Source: Verrucomicrobiales bacterium (GTDB taxonomy: Bacteria > Verrucomicrobiota > Verrucomicrobiia > Verrucomicrobiales > V1-33). From it: a stretch of DNA of 57,470 bases. The translations under genes and the position numbers were made by a program. Positions 1-8,639 of the stretch are shown here, one piece after another; within the stretch, counting starts at the first letter, position 1, and every line of letters begins with the position of its first letter. The notes below the pieces were generated by a model. That model did not search any database, was not told where the DNA came from, and saw only the letters and a program-made list of their open reading frames with translations. The stretch lies in NCBI GenBank assembly GCA_028293125.1, contig JAQGPJ010000024.1, positions 1-57,470 of the forward strand, in the 5' to 3' direction.

Positions 1-85
1 GCGTGGTGAATCGACCCCCGGAAATATGAAGCACTGACGACTTGGCAAAAGCGGATCCCGCCGTCAAACCAAGGCCGGAAATGAA

Positions 86-119
86 TCAGGCGCGCCATTC
101 GCTGGAATGGCGCGCCTGA
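86..119. terminator. Perfect 15-bp hairpin, terminator-like
   Basis: Two perfectly complementary 15-nt arms (86-100 and 105-119, TCAGGCGCGCCATTC and its complement) enclose the 4-nt loop GCTG. It lies about 90 nt beyond the stop of the minus-strand metalloprotease gene, and on that strand it is followed by a short T-rich stretch (TTCATTT). It most likely ends that transcript; without a long T-run the mechanism is inferred from shape and position. The window edge hides what lies on the other side. Confidence 0.6.
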
Positions 120-209
120 CGGCTTGCTGATGGATTGGAATGTCCGGCGGTTCAACGCCGCCTGACCTTTATCCGGATGACACGGCGGCGGGCCTCACGG
201 CCACGGCGG

Positions 210-3029
210 TCACTGCACCACGACGTAGCGGGCGTCGATGAGCTTGGTGATGCGGGCGGCGTTCTCCTTCAGGTGGGCTTTGGTGTAGGCGTCGATTTTG
301 TCCTGGCCGGCCACCGCGTTAAGCCTGTCGCGCAGCTCGGTGAGCTGGACGACGGAGAGGTCGCTGATGGGCTTGGCGGCGGGGGTGCCGCCGAGTTTGT
401 TGTTAGCGAGGTCGATCAGGCGGTTGAGGTGCTCGCGCTGCAGGTTGCGGCGCAGGCTGCTGATCAGCGGATCGCGGTCGGTGTAGGTCTTGGCGGGGTC
501 GATTTTGCCCAGTTCCGTCCAAGTGGCGTCATAGACGGTTTTCAGCACCTCCGGCAGGGTGATGGCGTCCTCGTTGGAGGGAATGCGGATTTCGTTGTCA
601 TACACGCGGGCCAAGGTCACCGGATTCAGCACCGCGGTCATGGCGGACGCCTGGATGCCAAGGATCTTGTCGTGGACCGGCCAGTTGGGATCATCGAACA
701 TGTTCTGGATATCGTACCACTTGTCGATGGTCAGGTATTTCAGCAGTTCCGGAGTCAGACCGTAGGCGTCGTCCTGGAAGGTGTTTTTCAGCACAAAGGC
801 GAGAGCCTTGCGCTGGGTCTCGGCGGAGACCGGAATCACCGGCGCGGTGGCGTTCGGATCGCCTTTGCGGGCGCGGTTGATGTAGGTGCCGCCCAGCCAG
901 TTGGCCATGATGGCCACCGCCTGCACTTGGGTGGTCAGGGTCAGCTGGTAACCGCGGCGGGCCTTGGCCCAGGACTCGCCCTCCTTCACAAACTTGTCCA
1001 GCAGCTTCGTCCGGCTGGTGCGGGCGATCTGAATCTGGTTCTCGGCGAAATCGAGCGGGTTCTTCGAGAAGTCGTAACGGCGGGCGCGGGGGTCGGCGCC
1101 GAAGGCGTCCTCGTCCGTTCCGTAGATGAGCTGGGGCTCGGCGGCGCGGCTGAGGATGGGCTTCAGCTCCTTTTCGAAGGTGTAGCCGTACTCGATCGCC
1201 CACTCGTCATAGGGGCCGACGGCGGCCATGCCGTAGTCGCCCTGCTTGCGGGTCTTGTCCGCGACCACATTGACGGGCAGGTAGTCCATGACGGAGCCGG
1301 CGAAGGCCTTGCCCTTCATGGACTCGCTGTTGATCTCGTTGTAGTCATAGATCGTGGAGGCCTTGAAGTTGTGGCGCAGGCCGAGGGTGTGGCCCACCTC
1401 ATGGACCACGAGGTCGGACAGCAGGGGCCCGATGAAGTTTTCGGGAATGCCGTCGATCATCTGCTCGCCGGGCGCGGGGCCCTCGCCGGATGCCGCGGCC
1501 ATGGTCTGCGCCATTTCCATCAGCCCCAGTCCATGCGACTTCCAGTTGGCGGCCTGGCAGAAGCCGTTGAACTGACTGGCGCGGTTCACCAAGCCATCAA
1601 ACTCACTGCTGCCGGCCATGGGGCCGCCCTGCATGGCGGCGGCCATGGCATGACCGCCCAGGAAGGGAATCGGCTCGCGGGAAATGCGGTCAATCATGGT
1701 GGCGCGGGTCTCCGGCGGGGCGAGGCGCACGCGGGGGTCCCACTGGGGATTGCTGTGCAGCCAGGTCAGCATCTCCGGGCTGGCGCCGTCGAGGGCGATC
1801 TGCGGGATGATGTCGTTGTACTGCTTCCACCAGTGGCGGATCCAGCCGTCCGTCAGGATGATGTCCGCATCCAGGATCTGTCCGGTCAGGGGATGCACGC
1901 GGCTGGGCCCGATGGCTGTGCCTTCGCCGTTGGAGAGCCAGCGGATGAAATTGTAGTTCACATCCTCGGGGTCCTTCTCCATGTGCTCGCCGCTGGCGGC
2001 GTCCTGGAAGCGCACCTCGATGGCGTTGATCAGGCCCACTTTCTCAAAGGCCTTGTTCCACATCATCAGACCCTGCTGCACCCAGCGGCGGTAGCGGATG
2101 GGCGTGGTGTGCTCCACGTAGAAGATGATAGGGTTCTTCGGCGGGCTCAGCTTCAGGGAGGGATCCGCCTTCTCCAGATGCCAGCGGTTGATGTAGCGCA
2201 CCTGGGTGTCGTCCGGGGTGAACTTGCCAAAATCCGAGTAACTGGTGGTGAAGTAGCCCACCCGCTCATCGGCGGCGCGGGGTTGGTAGCCGGTGTTGTC
2301 AGGGATAAGGCTGAAGCTGTAGTGGAAGGTGCGCAGCTGGCCGCCGGCGGTGGGGGCCTCCACGGAGATCTCCACATTGTTCGGGAAGGCTTTGGCACTC
2401 TTGATGGTGTAGATGCCCTTGTTCATGCCACGGGCCTCCAGACCGAAGAATTTCTCCGCGTTCTGGACAATCAGGTCGCCCAGATTGATGAGCGGTCCGC
2501 CCTGCGGGATCATGGTCACGATGGGGATGTCCAGAATCACGCGGTCGGTGAAGAGGCGCTTGATGGAGTCCTGCGAGGCCTTGTCGCCGGAGGAGCGGAT
2601 GTCCAGGCTGGGGGTGACCATGGCCAGACGGCGGCCATAGTTTTTCCAGTAGAAGTAGACCTCGCCGGACTGGAGGCCTGCGTAGGAGTCGCCGCCGGCC
2701 ACGGTCAGGGCCAGGTAATGGCGCTGGCCGGCATAGGCGGCGGGCAGTTCCGCGTAGAGCTGCTGATCGCGGGAACGGCTCCACAGGGTGTAGAAGCTTT
2801 TCCGTCCGTCGGCGATGGAGACGACTTTTTCAAAATCCTTCAGAGCCTCCTCAGGCTTGGGAAAATCCGCGCCCGGAGGACGGCGCTCCTCAGGGCCGGG
2901 GACGGCAGGAATGGTGGAGGGACCGCCCGGCACTGGTCCGGGAGGACCGAGCAGGGGATTTTGCGCGGAGGCCAGGCCAGCCGCGAATGACAGGATCAGT
3001 ACCGGCGCATAGAACGCTGATTTTTTCAT
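210..3029 (-). CDS. Secreted zinc-dependent metalloprotease (DUF5117/DUF4953 type)
   Basis: Predicted 939-residue exported peptidase. It starts with a Sec-type signal (MKKSAFYAPVLILSFAAGLASA) followed by a proline-rich linker to about residue 55. The decisive motif, at about residues 541-553, is HEVGHTLGLRHNF: a metzincin-like HExxHxxGLxH arrangement in which the two histidines and a third downstream histidine bind zinc and the glutamate is catalytic. The N-terminal half fits the DUF5118/DUF5117 region and the C-terminal half DUF4953, the usual order in these 800-950-residue bacterial proteins, so the gene looks full length. Natural substrate is unknown. It is monocistronic, divergent from the SMP-30 gene, and is followed by a strong hairpin. 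The long open frame on the opposite strand is a high-GC shadow. Confidence 0.9.
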   Translation of the reverse strand: MKKSAFYAPVLILSFAAGLASAQNPLLGPPGPVPGGPSTIPAVPGPEERRPPGADFPKPEEALKDFEKVVSIADGRKSFYTLWSRSRDQQLYAELPAAYAGQRHYLALTVAGGDSYAGLQSGEVYFYWKNYGRRLAMVTPSLDIRSSGDKASQDSIKRLFTDRVILDIPIVTMIPQGGPLINLGDLIVQNAEKFFGLEARGMNKGIYTIKSAKAFPNNVEISVEAPTAGGQLRTFHYSFSLIPDNTGYQPRAADERVGYFTTSYSDFGKFTPDDTQVRYINRWHLEKADPSLKLSPPKNPIIFYVEHTTPIRYRRWVQQGLMMWNKAFEKVGLINAIEVRFQDAASGEHMEKDPEDVNYNFIRWLSNGEGTAIGPSRVHPLTGQILDADIILTDGWIRHWWKQYNDIIPQIALDGASPEMLTWLHSNPQWDPRVRLAPPETRATMIDRISREPIPFLGGHAMAAAMQGGPMAGSSEFDGLVNRASQFNGFCQAANWKSHGLGLMEMAQTMAAASGEGPAPGEQMIDGIPENFIGPLLSDLVVHEVGHTLGLRHNFKASTIYDYNEINSESMKGKAFAGSVMDYLPVNVVADKTRKQGDYGMAAVGPYDEWAIEYGYTFEKELKPILSRAAEPQLIYGTDEDAFGADPRARRYDFSKNPLDFAENQIQIARTSRTKLLDKFVKEGESWAKARRGYQLTLTTQVQAVAIMANWLGGTYINRARKGDPNATAPVIPVSAETQRKALAFVLKNTFQDDAYGLTPELLKYLTIDKWYDIQNMFDDPNWPVHDKILGIQASAMTAVLNPVTLARVYDNEIRIPSNEDAITLPEVLKTVYDATWTELGKIDPAKTYTDRDPLISSLRRNLQREHLNRLIDLANNKLGGTPAAKPISDLSVVQLTELRDRLNAVAGQDKIDAYTKAHLKENAARITKLIDARYVVVQ

Positions 3030-3316
3030 AATGGATGGATTGCGTGATGGCGGGAAATTACTTTGAGGAAATTAAAAAATTGATGATTCCATCCGGTTGT
3101 TTCACCATTCGGCCCGCCGGATTTTTCAGCCGCACACGGATTCGAACCTGAAACGCGTCAATGATTCAGCCGTTCCGTCAATGCGGCGGGCGAACTGTCG
3201 TGAGCGGAGCCGCAGTGGCGATTTGTTGGGTGAAATCCGGGTGGATGCACGATTTTTCTTCCGTTTTTGCATCCGGTTCAGCATTTTCCGGCCCAGTTTC
3301 AAACAAATACGCTGCC

Positions 3317-4339
3317 GTGCTCCCTCCAAACGCTCTCCGTGTTCTTTGTCTGTCATCCGCACTTCTTTCGTTGCCTTGGGCGGCGCGGGCGGACGACCCG
3401 CAGCCCCGGCCGGTCATGGGGGAGATCGTCCGCCTGGACCCCGCGCTGGACGCTCTGCTGCCGAAGGACGCCGGGCTGGAGGTGCTGGCCTCCGGCTTGG
3501 ACTGGAGCGAAGGGCCAGTGTGGTCCGATGAACTGGACGCCCTGCTCTTCTCCGATGTCCCGCAAAATGTGGTTTATAAATGGAAGGAGGGTGACGGGCT
3601 TTCTGAATACCTCCGCCCCTCCGGCTACACGGGCCCCCTGCCCTACAGCCGGGAACAGGGCTCCAACGGCCTTGTTTTTGACGCCAAAGGCGGGCTGATC
3701 TCCTGCGAGCACGGCGACCGCCGCCTGTCCATCCTCCGCACCAAAGGCGGCGGCAAACAGACCCTAGCCGACAATTTTGAGGGCAAACGCTTCAACAGCC
3801 CCAATGACGCCTGCGTGGACCGCGCCGGCCATATTTATTTCACCGATCCCCCCTACGGCCTTCCCAAGGGCCCCGGCGACACGGACACGCGGGAGATTCC
3901 GTGGAACGGCGTTTACGGCATCGCGCCGGATGGCAAAGTCACGCTGCTGGTGAAGGACATGACCTTCCCCAACGGCATCGCCCTCTCCCCGGATGAGAAA
4001 ACCCTCTACGTGGCCCAGTCCGACGGCAGGGCGGCGATTTGGAAAGCCTTTCCCCTGCGGCCGGACGGCACCGCAGGCGAACCGCGTGTGCTGGCCGACG
4101 TCACCGAGATGATGAAAACCATGAAGGGTGCGCCGGACGGCCTCAAGGTGGACGCCAAAGGCAACCTCTGGGCTACCGGCCCCGGCGGAGTCCACATCAT
4201 GACTCCGGAAGGCAAACTTCTGGGCCGCATCGACACCAAAATGCCCACCGGCAACTGCTGCTTCGGCGGCAAAAACCGCGACTGGCTCTACATCTGCGCC
4301 GACGCCTTCATCTGCCGCATCCGGGTGACGGCGAACTGA
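3317..4339 (+). CDS. SMP-30/gluconolactonase family protein, exported
   Basis: Six-bladed propeller of the SMP-30/gluconolactonase/LRE family, about 340 residues. These enzymes are metal-dependent lactonases that open sugar lactones. Family motifs in order are SEGPVW, a NDACVDRAGHIYFTDPPYG block, PNGIALSPDEKTLYV, and DGLKVDAKGNLWATGPGGV near the C-terminus. I place the start at the GTG at 3317 because it gives an immediate signal peptide (hydrophobic LCLSSALLSLPWAARA); the open frame extends further upstream but that part shows no family features. No Shine-Dalgarno sequence is evident. The protein is probably periplasmic. The substrate cannot be read from sequence, and no sugar-pathway gene is adjacent. 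Confidence 0.88.
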   Translation: MLPPNALRVLCLSSALLSLPWAARADDPQPRPVMGEIVRLDPALDALLPKDAGLEVLASGLDWSEGPVWSDELDALLFSDVPQNVVYKWKEGDGLSEYLRPSGYTGPLPYSREQGSNGLVFDAKGGLISCEHGDRRLSILRTKGGGKQTLADNFEGKRFNSPNDACVDRAGHIYFTDPPYGLPKGPGDTDTREIPWNGVYGIAPDGKVTLLVKDMTFPNGIALSPDEKTLYVAQSDGRAAIWKAFPLRPDGTAGEPRVLADVTEMMKTMKGAPDGLKVDAKGNLWATGPGGVHIMTPEGKLLGRIDTKMPTGNCCFGGKNRDWLYICADAFICRIRVTAN

Positions 4340-4486
4340 TGCCGGCCGGAGACTCCGAGTTGCTCAATGTAAGGGGTTATCCTGACGCACAGTAGCGCGC
4401 CATTTTGCCGCATGTGATGGTGGCATTGTGACGCAGCCTCATGCCCGATCCCGCCTTCCTTCGGGAAAAACCTTCTTTGTGCCCCT

Positions 4487-4502
4487 TGGCACGGGTTTTG
4501 AT
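4487..4502 (+). promoter_or_regulatory. Sigma-54-like promoter candidate upstream of hsp20
   Basis: TGGCAC-GGGTT-TTGAT resembles the -24/-12 consensus TGGCAC-N5-TTGCA with correct spacing; the -12 GC is GA here, which is a significant deviation. It lies about 125 nt before the Hsp20 start on the same strand. It is a match by eye only, and no enhancer-binding protein gene is nearby. Confidence 0.3.
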
Positions 4503-4626
4503 ACAAGCCATTTCAGGACGGGGCAAACCATTCTGAAACGGCCCCGGTCCGCAGCCGCAGCGGCCCATGGCGGACCGCCGGAGCGGCTGGAACTTAACCT
4601 GGTCCGCTGCCAAGAAACAGAACACC

Positions 4627-5082
4627 ATGAATGCATTGACCCGTTGGAATCCGGTGCGGGAGCTGGAGGAGTTCCAGAACCGCATTCTCACCGCCTTCAG
4701 ACCCGTGGCCGGACGGTATCAGGACGGCAACGACTCCCTCACCTCCGTGGAATGGGCTCCCTCCGTCAGCATCTCGGAGGATGAAAAGGAATACCGCATC
4801 ACCGCCGAAGTCCCCGGCGTGAAGCCGGAGGACGTCAAAGTGACCATGGAGAACGGCACGCTGAGCATCACCGGCGAGCGCCGTCTGGAGAGGGAAGACA
4901 AAAACGTCCGCCACCATCTCACCGAGCGCGTTTACGGACGCTTCATGCGTAGCTTTTCCCTGCCGGGAGACAGCGATCCCTCCCAAGTGGACGCTCAGTT
5001 CAGGGACGGTCTGCTCAGCATCCGCATCGCCAAAAGCGAAATGGCGCGGCCCAAACAGATCGAGATCAAGGTCGCGGCCTGA
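4627..5082 (+). CDS. Hsp20/alpha-crystallin small heat-shock protein
   Basis: 151-residue small heat-shock chaperone that holds unfolding proteins in the cytoplasm without ATP. The alpha-crystallin domain spans about residues 45-140, with the conserved A-x-x-x-n-G-V/L signature visible as DGLLSIRIAK near the end and the PGVKPEDVKV strand near residue 70. The short N-terminal arm (MNALTRWNPVRELEEFQ) is typical of the bacterial IbpA-like group. I use the ATG at 4627; upstream in-frame codons add a segment unlike the family. Monocistronic, followed by a strong hairpin. A sigma-54-like element lies upstream, but its role is unproven. Confidence 0.93.
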   Translation: MNALTRWNPVRELEEFQNRILTAFRPVAGRYQDGNDSLTSVEWAPSVSISEDEKEYRITAEVPGVKPEDVKVTMENGTLSITGERRLEREDKNVRHHLTERVYGRFMRSFSLPGDSDPSQVDAQFRDGLLSIRIAKSEMARPKQIEIKVAA

Positions 5083-5462
5083 TCTTACGGGATGGACGCC
5101 GGCCTCTTGTATCCGGCGGGGCCGAAAGCTATCCCATTTACCTAGGGCGGGCTGTCCGGGCTTTTCAAAGCCCGGGCGGCCTGCCCTTTGTACTGGATGC
5201 AGGCGGCTGCGCGGATCCGGTTTTGCAACACCGCTGAAACCTGATCAAAGCCATGAATCCCAAACGCAAGCCTCTGGCCACGGCCATGGCCGCCAACCAT
5301 ACAGGCACAGGCCCTCCATTCTGATTCCAGCAACAGGCAACAGCCTATTGGCGCAGACATCAGCCCACCTTGTTGAAATCCGGCTTTGCCTCGGAATGTT
5401 AGTGAAGGTATTTTGTCAGGCTTCCATTTCCCGGGCTCCATCCCGGCTTCCCTTTCCTCCTC
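5083..5462. other. Intergenic stretch with one strong hairpin, no gene seen
   Basis: Apart from the hairpin at 5145-5186 I see no gene. Open frames here on either strand lack family features, and the longest minus-strand one runs into the hairpin and the promoter side of the hydrolase gene. The regulatory region of the following hydrolase presumably lies in the last 100 nt. Confidence 0.6.
5145..5186 (+). terminator. Long GC-rich hairpin after hsp20
   Basis: Two 20-nt arms (5145-5164 and 5167-5186) pair fully when two G-U wobbles are allowed; the core CCGGGCTTT/AAAGCCCGG is perfect, giving an effective TTTTCAAA loop. It is followed by TTTGT. It sits 63 nt after the Hsp20 stop, consistent with a terminator. 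A dispersed REP-like element is the alternative. Confidence 0.55.
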
Positions 5463-6278
5463 ATGCCAATTCTGCAAACCCCGGACACTCCCTTGTATTA
5501 TGAAATAGCCGGAGACGGCAGCCCAGTCCTCTTTATTCAGGGTGTGGGGGTGGTTGGCGAAGGCTGGCGTCCGCAGGTTGATACATTGAAGGAAGAATTC
5601 CGGACGATGATTTTTGACAACCGGGGCATCGGAAAAAGCCAGCCCTGCCCTGTCCGGCTAACCATTGAGGACATGGCCCGCGATGCCTTGGCGCTAATGG
5701 ACGCCGCCGACTGGGAGCGGGCGCATGTGGTGGGCCACAGCATGGGGGGAGTGATTGCCCAGCAGTTGGCGCTGGATTGTCCAAGCCGGGTCCGCAGCCT
5801 GTCGCTGCTGTGCACGTTCGCGGAGGGGCGGGAAGCCGCGCGGCTCACCCCTTGGACATTGTGGATGACCCTGCGCGCCCGCTTGGGGACCCGCCAGATG
5901 AGACGCCGCGCTTTTGTGGAAATGCTGGCCTCCCCTGCGGAGCTGGAAAGCTTGGACAAGGACGCCTGCGCGGCTATGCTCACGCCTCTGCTGGGCCGCG
6001 ATCCCGCCGATCAACCACCAATTGTCATGCGTCAACTGATGGCCCTGAGGAGGCACAATGCCTTTCCATCGCTGGGGAAACTGGCGGGCATTCCTGCCTT
6101 GGTGATCAGCGCCTCCCAGGACCGCATTGCCCGCGTGGCATTCGGCAAACGGCTGGCCACTGCCATTCCTGGAGCGGTGATTGAGGAATGGGAGGGGGCA
6201 GCGCACGGCGTGCCCATTCTTCAGGCTGCAGCGGTCAATGAGCGGCTGCGCCGGTTTTTCCGGCAGGTTGAGGACTAA
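5463..6278 (+). CDS. Alpha/beta-fold hydrolase
   Basis: 271 residues, the usual size of a single-domain alpha/beta hydrolase. The nucleophile elbow GHSMGG is at residues 91-96 (Ser93). The likely acid is Asp220 in VISASQD and the likely base His248 in GAAHGVP, so the triad is complete. The oxyanion region begins with FIQGVGVVGEGW (about residues 24-35), and FDNRGIGKS at 51-59 is the classic loop after strand 4. There is no signal peptide, so it is cytoplasmic. The substrate is unknown; sequence alone cannot separate esterase, lactonase or 3-oxoadipate enol-lactonase-like activity. Monocistronic: about 285 nt without a recognisable gene separate it from the next CDS. Confidence 0.88.
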   Translation: MPILQTPDTPLYYEIAGDGSPVLFIQGVGVVGEGWRPQVDTLKEEFRTMIFDNRGIGKSQPCPVRLTIEDMARDALALMDAADWERAHVVGHSMGGVIAQQLALDCPSRVRSLSLLCTFAEGREAARLTPWTLWMTLRARLGTRQMRRRAFVEMLASPAELESLDKDACAAMLTPLLGRDPADQPPIVMRQLMALRRHNAFPSLGKLAGIPALVISASQDRIARVAFGKRLATAIPGAVIEEWEGAAHGVPILQAAAVNERLRRFFRQVED

Positions 6279-6563
6279 ACTCCTGGGAGTGGAAATCCCT
6301 GAACCCGGTGAATTCATAGGCGGGGACTGGACGGACAGGAAGGCCGAAGGTCTTCCACGCCTGGTGCGGTTCCATCCTGGAGAGACCTTGGAAAAGCCCT
6401 GCGTGTTTCCGCAAACGGTGACAGACGGCAGGATTTCAGACTGGGAGGAGGGGTGCTTCAAGGGCCAATCTTAAAAGTCCCGGTTATGGGCTGCCGGGGC
6501 GGTGCCGAGTCTGCGGTCTGGGAATTTTTGACAGGCGGAGCGGTTTCCATAAGTTGATTCCTT

Positions 6564-7511
6564 ATGCCCCTCTCCACCCCCCTTCGTTTTCCGCCCCGCA
6601 TCCGGCTGGCCGCAGCCGTGGGCGCCGCTGCCTGCGGCTGGGTGTTTTGTGTCCCGGCCAAGGCGCAGGAAAAGCTTCCTTCCCATTTCAAAGGCTCCGG
6701 ACTTCAGGTGCGGCTGGTGTCGGATGTCACCGCCCTCCAGCCGGGTCAAACTTTTCACTTGGGGCTGTGGATTCAGCACAACCCAGGCTACCACACCTAC
6801 TGGAGCAATCCCGGCATCGCCGGAGTGCCCACCAATCTGACGCCGGAGCTCCCTGATGGCTTCACGGCGGGCGGCATGATTTATCCCCCTCCGGATAAAG
6901 TGAAAATGGCGGGCCTGAGCGTGCACGGGTATGAGCGCGATATCCTCGTGGCGCTGCCCGTCACCGCGCCGAAGCAGCTGTCCGGCCCGGTCACGGTCAA
7001 AGCCAAGGCTTCGTGGATGTGCTGCCATATCACCTGCAATCCTGGATTCACCGATCTTTCCCTCACATTCCCGACTGCGGCCGCCCCCTCCCCCGACGCT
7101 GAATGGAAGCCCAGGTTTGACGCCCTGCTGGCCAGCCAGCCGCCGGCAGCAACCGGCTGGGTGTTTACCGCGCAACGGAGCGGCCCGGCCGTCAACCTGA
7201 CCGTCACCCCGCCCGCCGGCGTGCCGCTGCCGGAGAAACCACAGTTTTTCTCCTCCGACAATCTGATCTGCTCCCATCCCGTCCAGGAATGGAAAACCGT
7301 CAACGGCACCGCCACCGTCTCCTTGAGCGTCTCCGATTTCCCCCCAAAGGAGGAAAACCGGCTGCGTGGCCTGCTGCACACGGGTATGCCGGGAGCGTCC
7401 CTCCTCCCCGGCACTGCCACCGCCTATGCCTCGCTGGATGTCCCCATCCAGCCGGATACTGCCAAACCCCAGCCGTCGCCGGCTCCGGGGACCGCGTCGG
7501 AAAAACCCTGA
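6564..7511 (+). CDS. Periplasmic DsbD-alpha/ScsB N-terminal-like domain protein
   Basis: 315-residue exported protein. An N-terminal hydrophobic signal (about residues 12-35, ending PAKAQ) precedes a domain resembling the N-terminal part of ScsB/DsbD-type thiol:disulfide reductases: HNPGYHTYWSNPGIAGVPT (72-90), then SWMCCHITCNPG (150-161), which supplies the family cysteine pair spaced as in the alpha domain (Cys154 and Cys158, with an extra Cys153). The transmembrane electron-transfer domain and C-terminal thioredoxin domain of full DsbD are absent; the protein instead ends in a proline/serine-rich tail. It could be a stand-alone periplasmic redox partner. It converges on the prenyltransferase-like gene with about 30 nt between stops. 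Confidence 0.78.
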   Translation: MPLSTPLRFPPRIRLAAAVGAAACGWVFCVPAKAQEKLPSHFKGSGLQVRLVSDVTALQPGQTFHLGLWIQHNPGYHTYWSNPGIAGVPTNLTPELPDGFTAGGMIYPPPDKVKMAGLSVHGYERDILVALPVTAPKQLSGPVTVKAKASWMCCHITCNPGFTDLSLTFPTAAAPSPDAEWKPRFDALLASQPPAATGWVFTAQRSGPAVNLTVTPPAGVPLPEKPQFFSSDNLICSHPVQEWKTVNGTATVSLSVSDFPPKEENRLRGLLHTGMPGASLLPGTATAYASLDVPIQPDTAKPQPSPAPGTASEKP

Positions 7512-7541
7512 AAAAAGTCCCGGACCGAGTCCCGCCCACGG

Positions 7542-8639
7542 TCACTTCCGCTCATCCACCCGCTCATCGCGCTGATAGATGGGCAGCTGCCGCGCGGGCA
7601 CGGTGAAGGCCAGGATCATCATGGAGGTGCCGTAAACGCGCCCGAAGCGCTCCCCCAGCCACGATCCGTCCCCGCTCTGCTCCTCCAGATAGTGCGGGTA
7701 CATCCACTCGGCGTATTGCCTCCAGTATTTGCCGCCCAGCTGGAACATACCCTGGGCATTGTAGTAGTTGCCGTAGAACTCAAACTCGGCGCGCGGCAGG
7801 GACTCGTGATTTTCCAGAATCCAGTCACCGGCTTTCAGATTCTCGGGCGTGCCGTGCCGGCCGCACAGCTCCAGGCAGAGCAGGCCCGCCCCGGTCAGCG
7901 AATCCTTGTGCTGGGCGGTGTCCATATAGCCGAAATGCCCGATCCGGCGGTCGAATCGCCGTTGGGTGTAGGCCACTGCGGCCTCAATGGCCTGCTGCGG
8001 CACCTGCGCGCCGTTCAGCCGCGCCGAGCGCAGCGCCATCAGCGCCCAGCCGCTGCATGACAGGTCGCTGTCCTGGGAAGTCGGCTGGTAACGCCAGCCG
8101 CCCTGGTGCTCGATGGACTTCTGCACCGCCTGCGCCCGCAGGATGATGTTCATCGCCTTGGGCAGGACCTCATCGATCCGGCGCTGACGGGCGGGATCCA
8201 CCATGCCAGACACCTCGCTGAGAAACAGGGTGCTGATGTTGTGCGCGTACATGGGTCCGTTGCCGTGGTCCCCCGCATCCAGCAGGCCTTCAGGGCTGCT
8301 GTGGAGCAGTGTGTAATCGATCCGGCGGTTGATGGCGTCGCCGTATTTTCCCAGCCCCGGCAGATGCCCCTGGGCCAGAAAGGCCATGCCGACGAGCGAT
8401 GAGATGCCGGTGCTGCGGCCATGCGCGTCCGGAAAAGTGCCGTCGGACTGCTCAGTGCTCAGCATGTATTCAAAACCGCGCTCCACCGCTTTGCTGACGC
8501 GCGCCTCATATTGGCGGAACACATCGCCTGTCTCCTGCGCCCGGCACTCCATGGCCATTCCCGCCATCAGCAACAGCGGCAAGAGGAGGAGCAGCCATGG
8601 CCGGAAGCCGGCGGAAATCTGTCTGCGAATCATCCTCAT
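7542..8639 (-). CDS. Exported prenyltransferase/squalene-cyclase-like repeat protein
   Basis: 365 residues from the ATG at 8639, which overlaps the previous stop as ATGA and so is probably translationally coupled. The start is followed by a signal or anchor (LLLLLPLLLMAGMAMECRA); the Cys here could be a lipoprotein-type residue, though the box is imperfect. The rest is an alpha/alpha-toroid repeat protein with motifs of the prenyltransferase/squalene-cyclase-like class: SDGTFPDAHGR, STGISSLVGMAFLAQGH, GGWRYQP, DLSCSGWALMALRSA, SLTGAGLLCLELCG, DGSW. No DxDD or DCTAE cyclase motif is seen, so terpene cyclisation is not supported. It is the last gene of the MoxR operon and presumably a secreted binding or scaffold component. 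Confidence 0.82.
   Translation of the reverse strand: MRMIRRQISAGFRPWLLLLLPLLLMAGMAMECRAQETGDVFRQYEARVSKAVERGFEYMLSTEQSDGTFPDAHGRSTGISSLVGMAFLAQGHLPGLGKYGDAINRRIDYTLLHSSPEGLLDAGDHGNGPMYAHNISTLFLSEVSGMVDPARQRRIDEVLPKAMNIILRAQAVQKSIEHQGGWRYQPTSQDSDLSCSGWALMALRSARLNGAQVPQQAIEAAVAYTQRRFDRRIGHFGYMDTAQHKDSLTGAGLLCLELCGRHGTPENLKAGDWILENHESLPRAEFEFYGNYYNAQGMFQLGGKYWRQYAEWMYPHYLEEQSGDGSWLGERFGRVYGTSMMILAFTVPARQLPIYQRDERVDERK

Noticed and set aside
135-2990. 951-codon plus-strand open frame opposite the metalloprotease
   Set aside because: It mirrors a gene with clear motifs, has no family features and is a normal product of high GC content.
3130-3190. tRNA-like T-loop sequence (GGTTCGAATCC on the minus strand)
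   Set aside because: The T stem does not pair, the flanking acceptor-like halves are only about 61 nt apart, and no anticodon arm can be built.
5142-5477. 111-codon minus-strand open frame in the hsp20-hydrolase gap
   Set aside because: It contains one arm of the hairpin near its end, runs into the hydrolase start and shows no family features.
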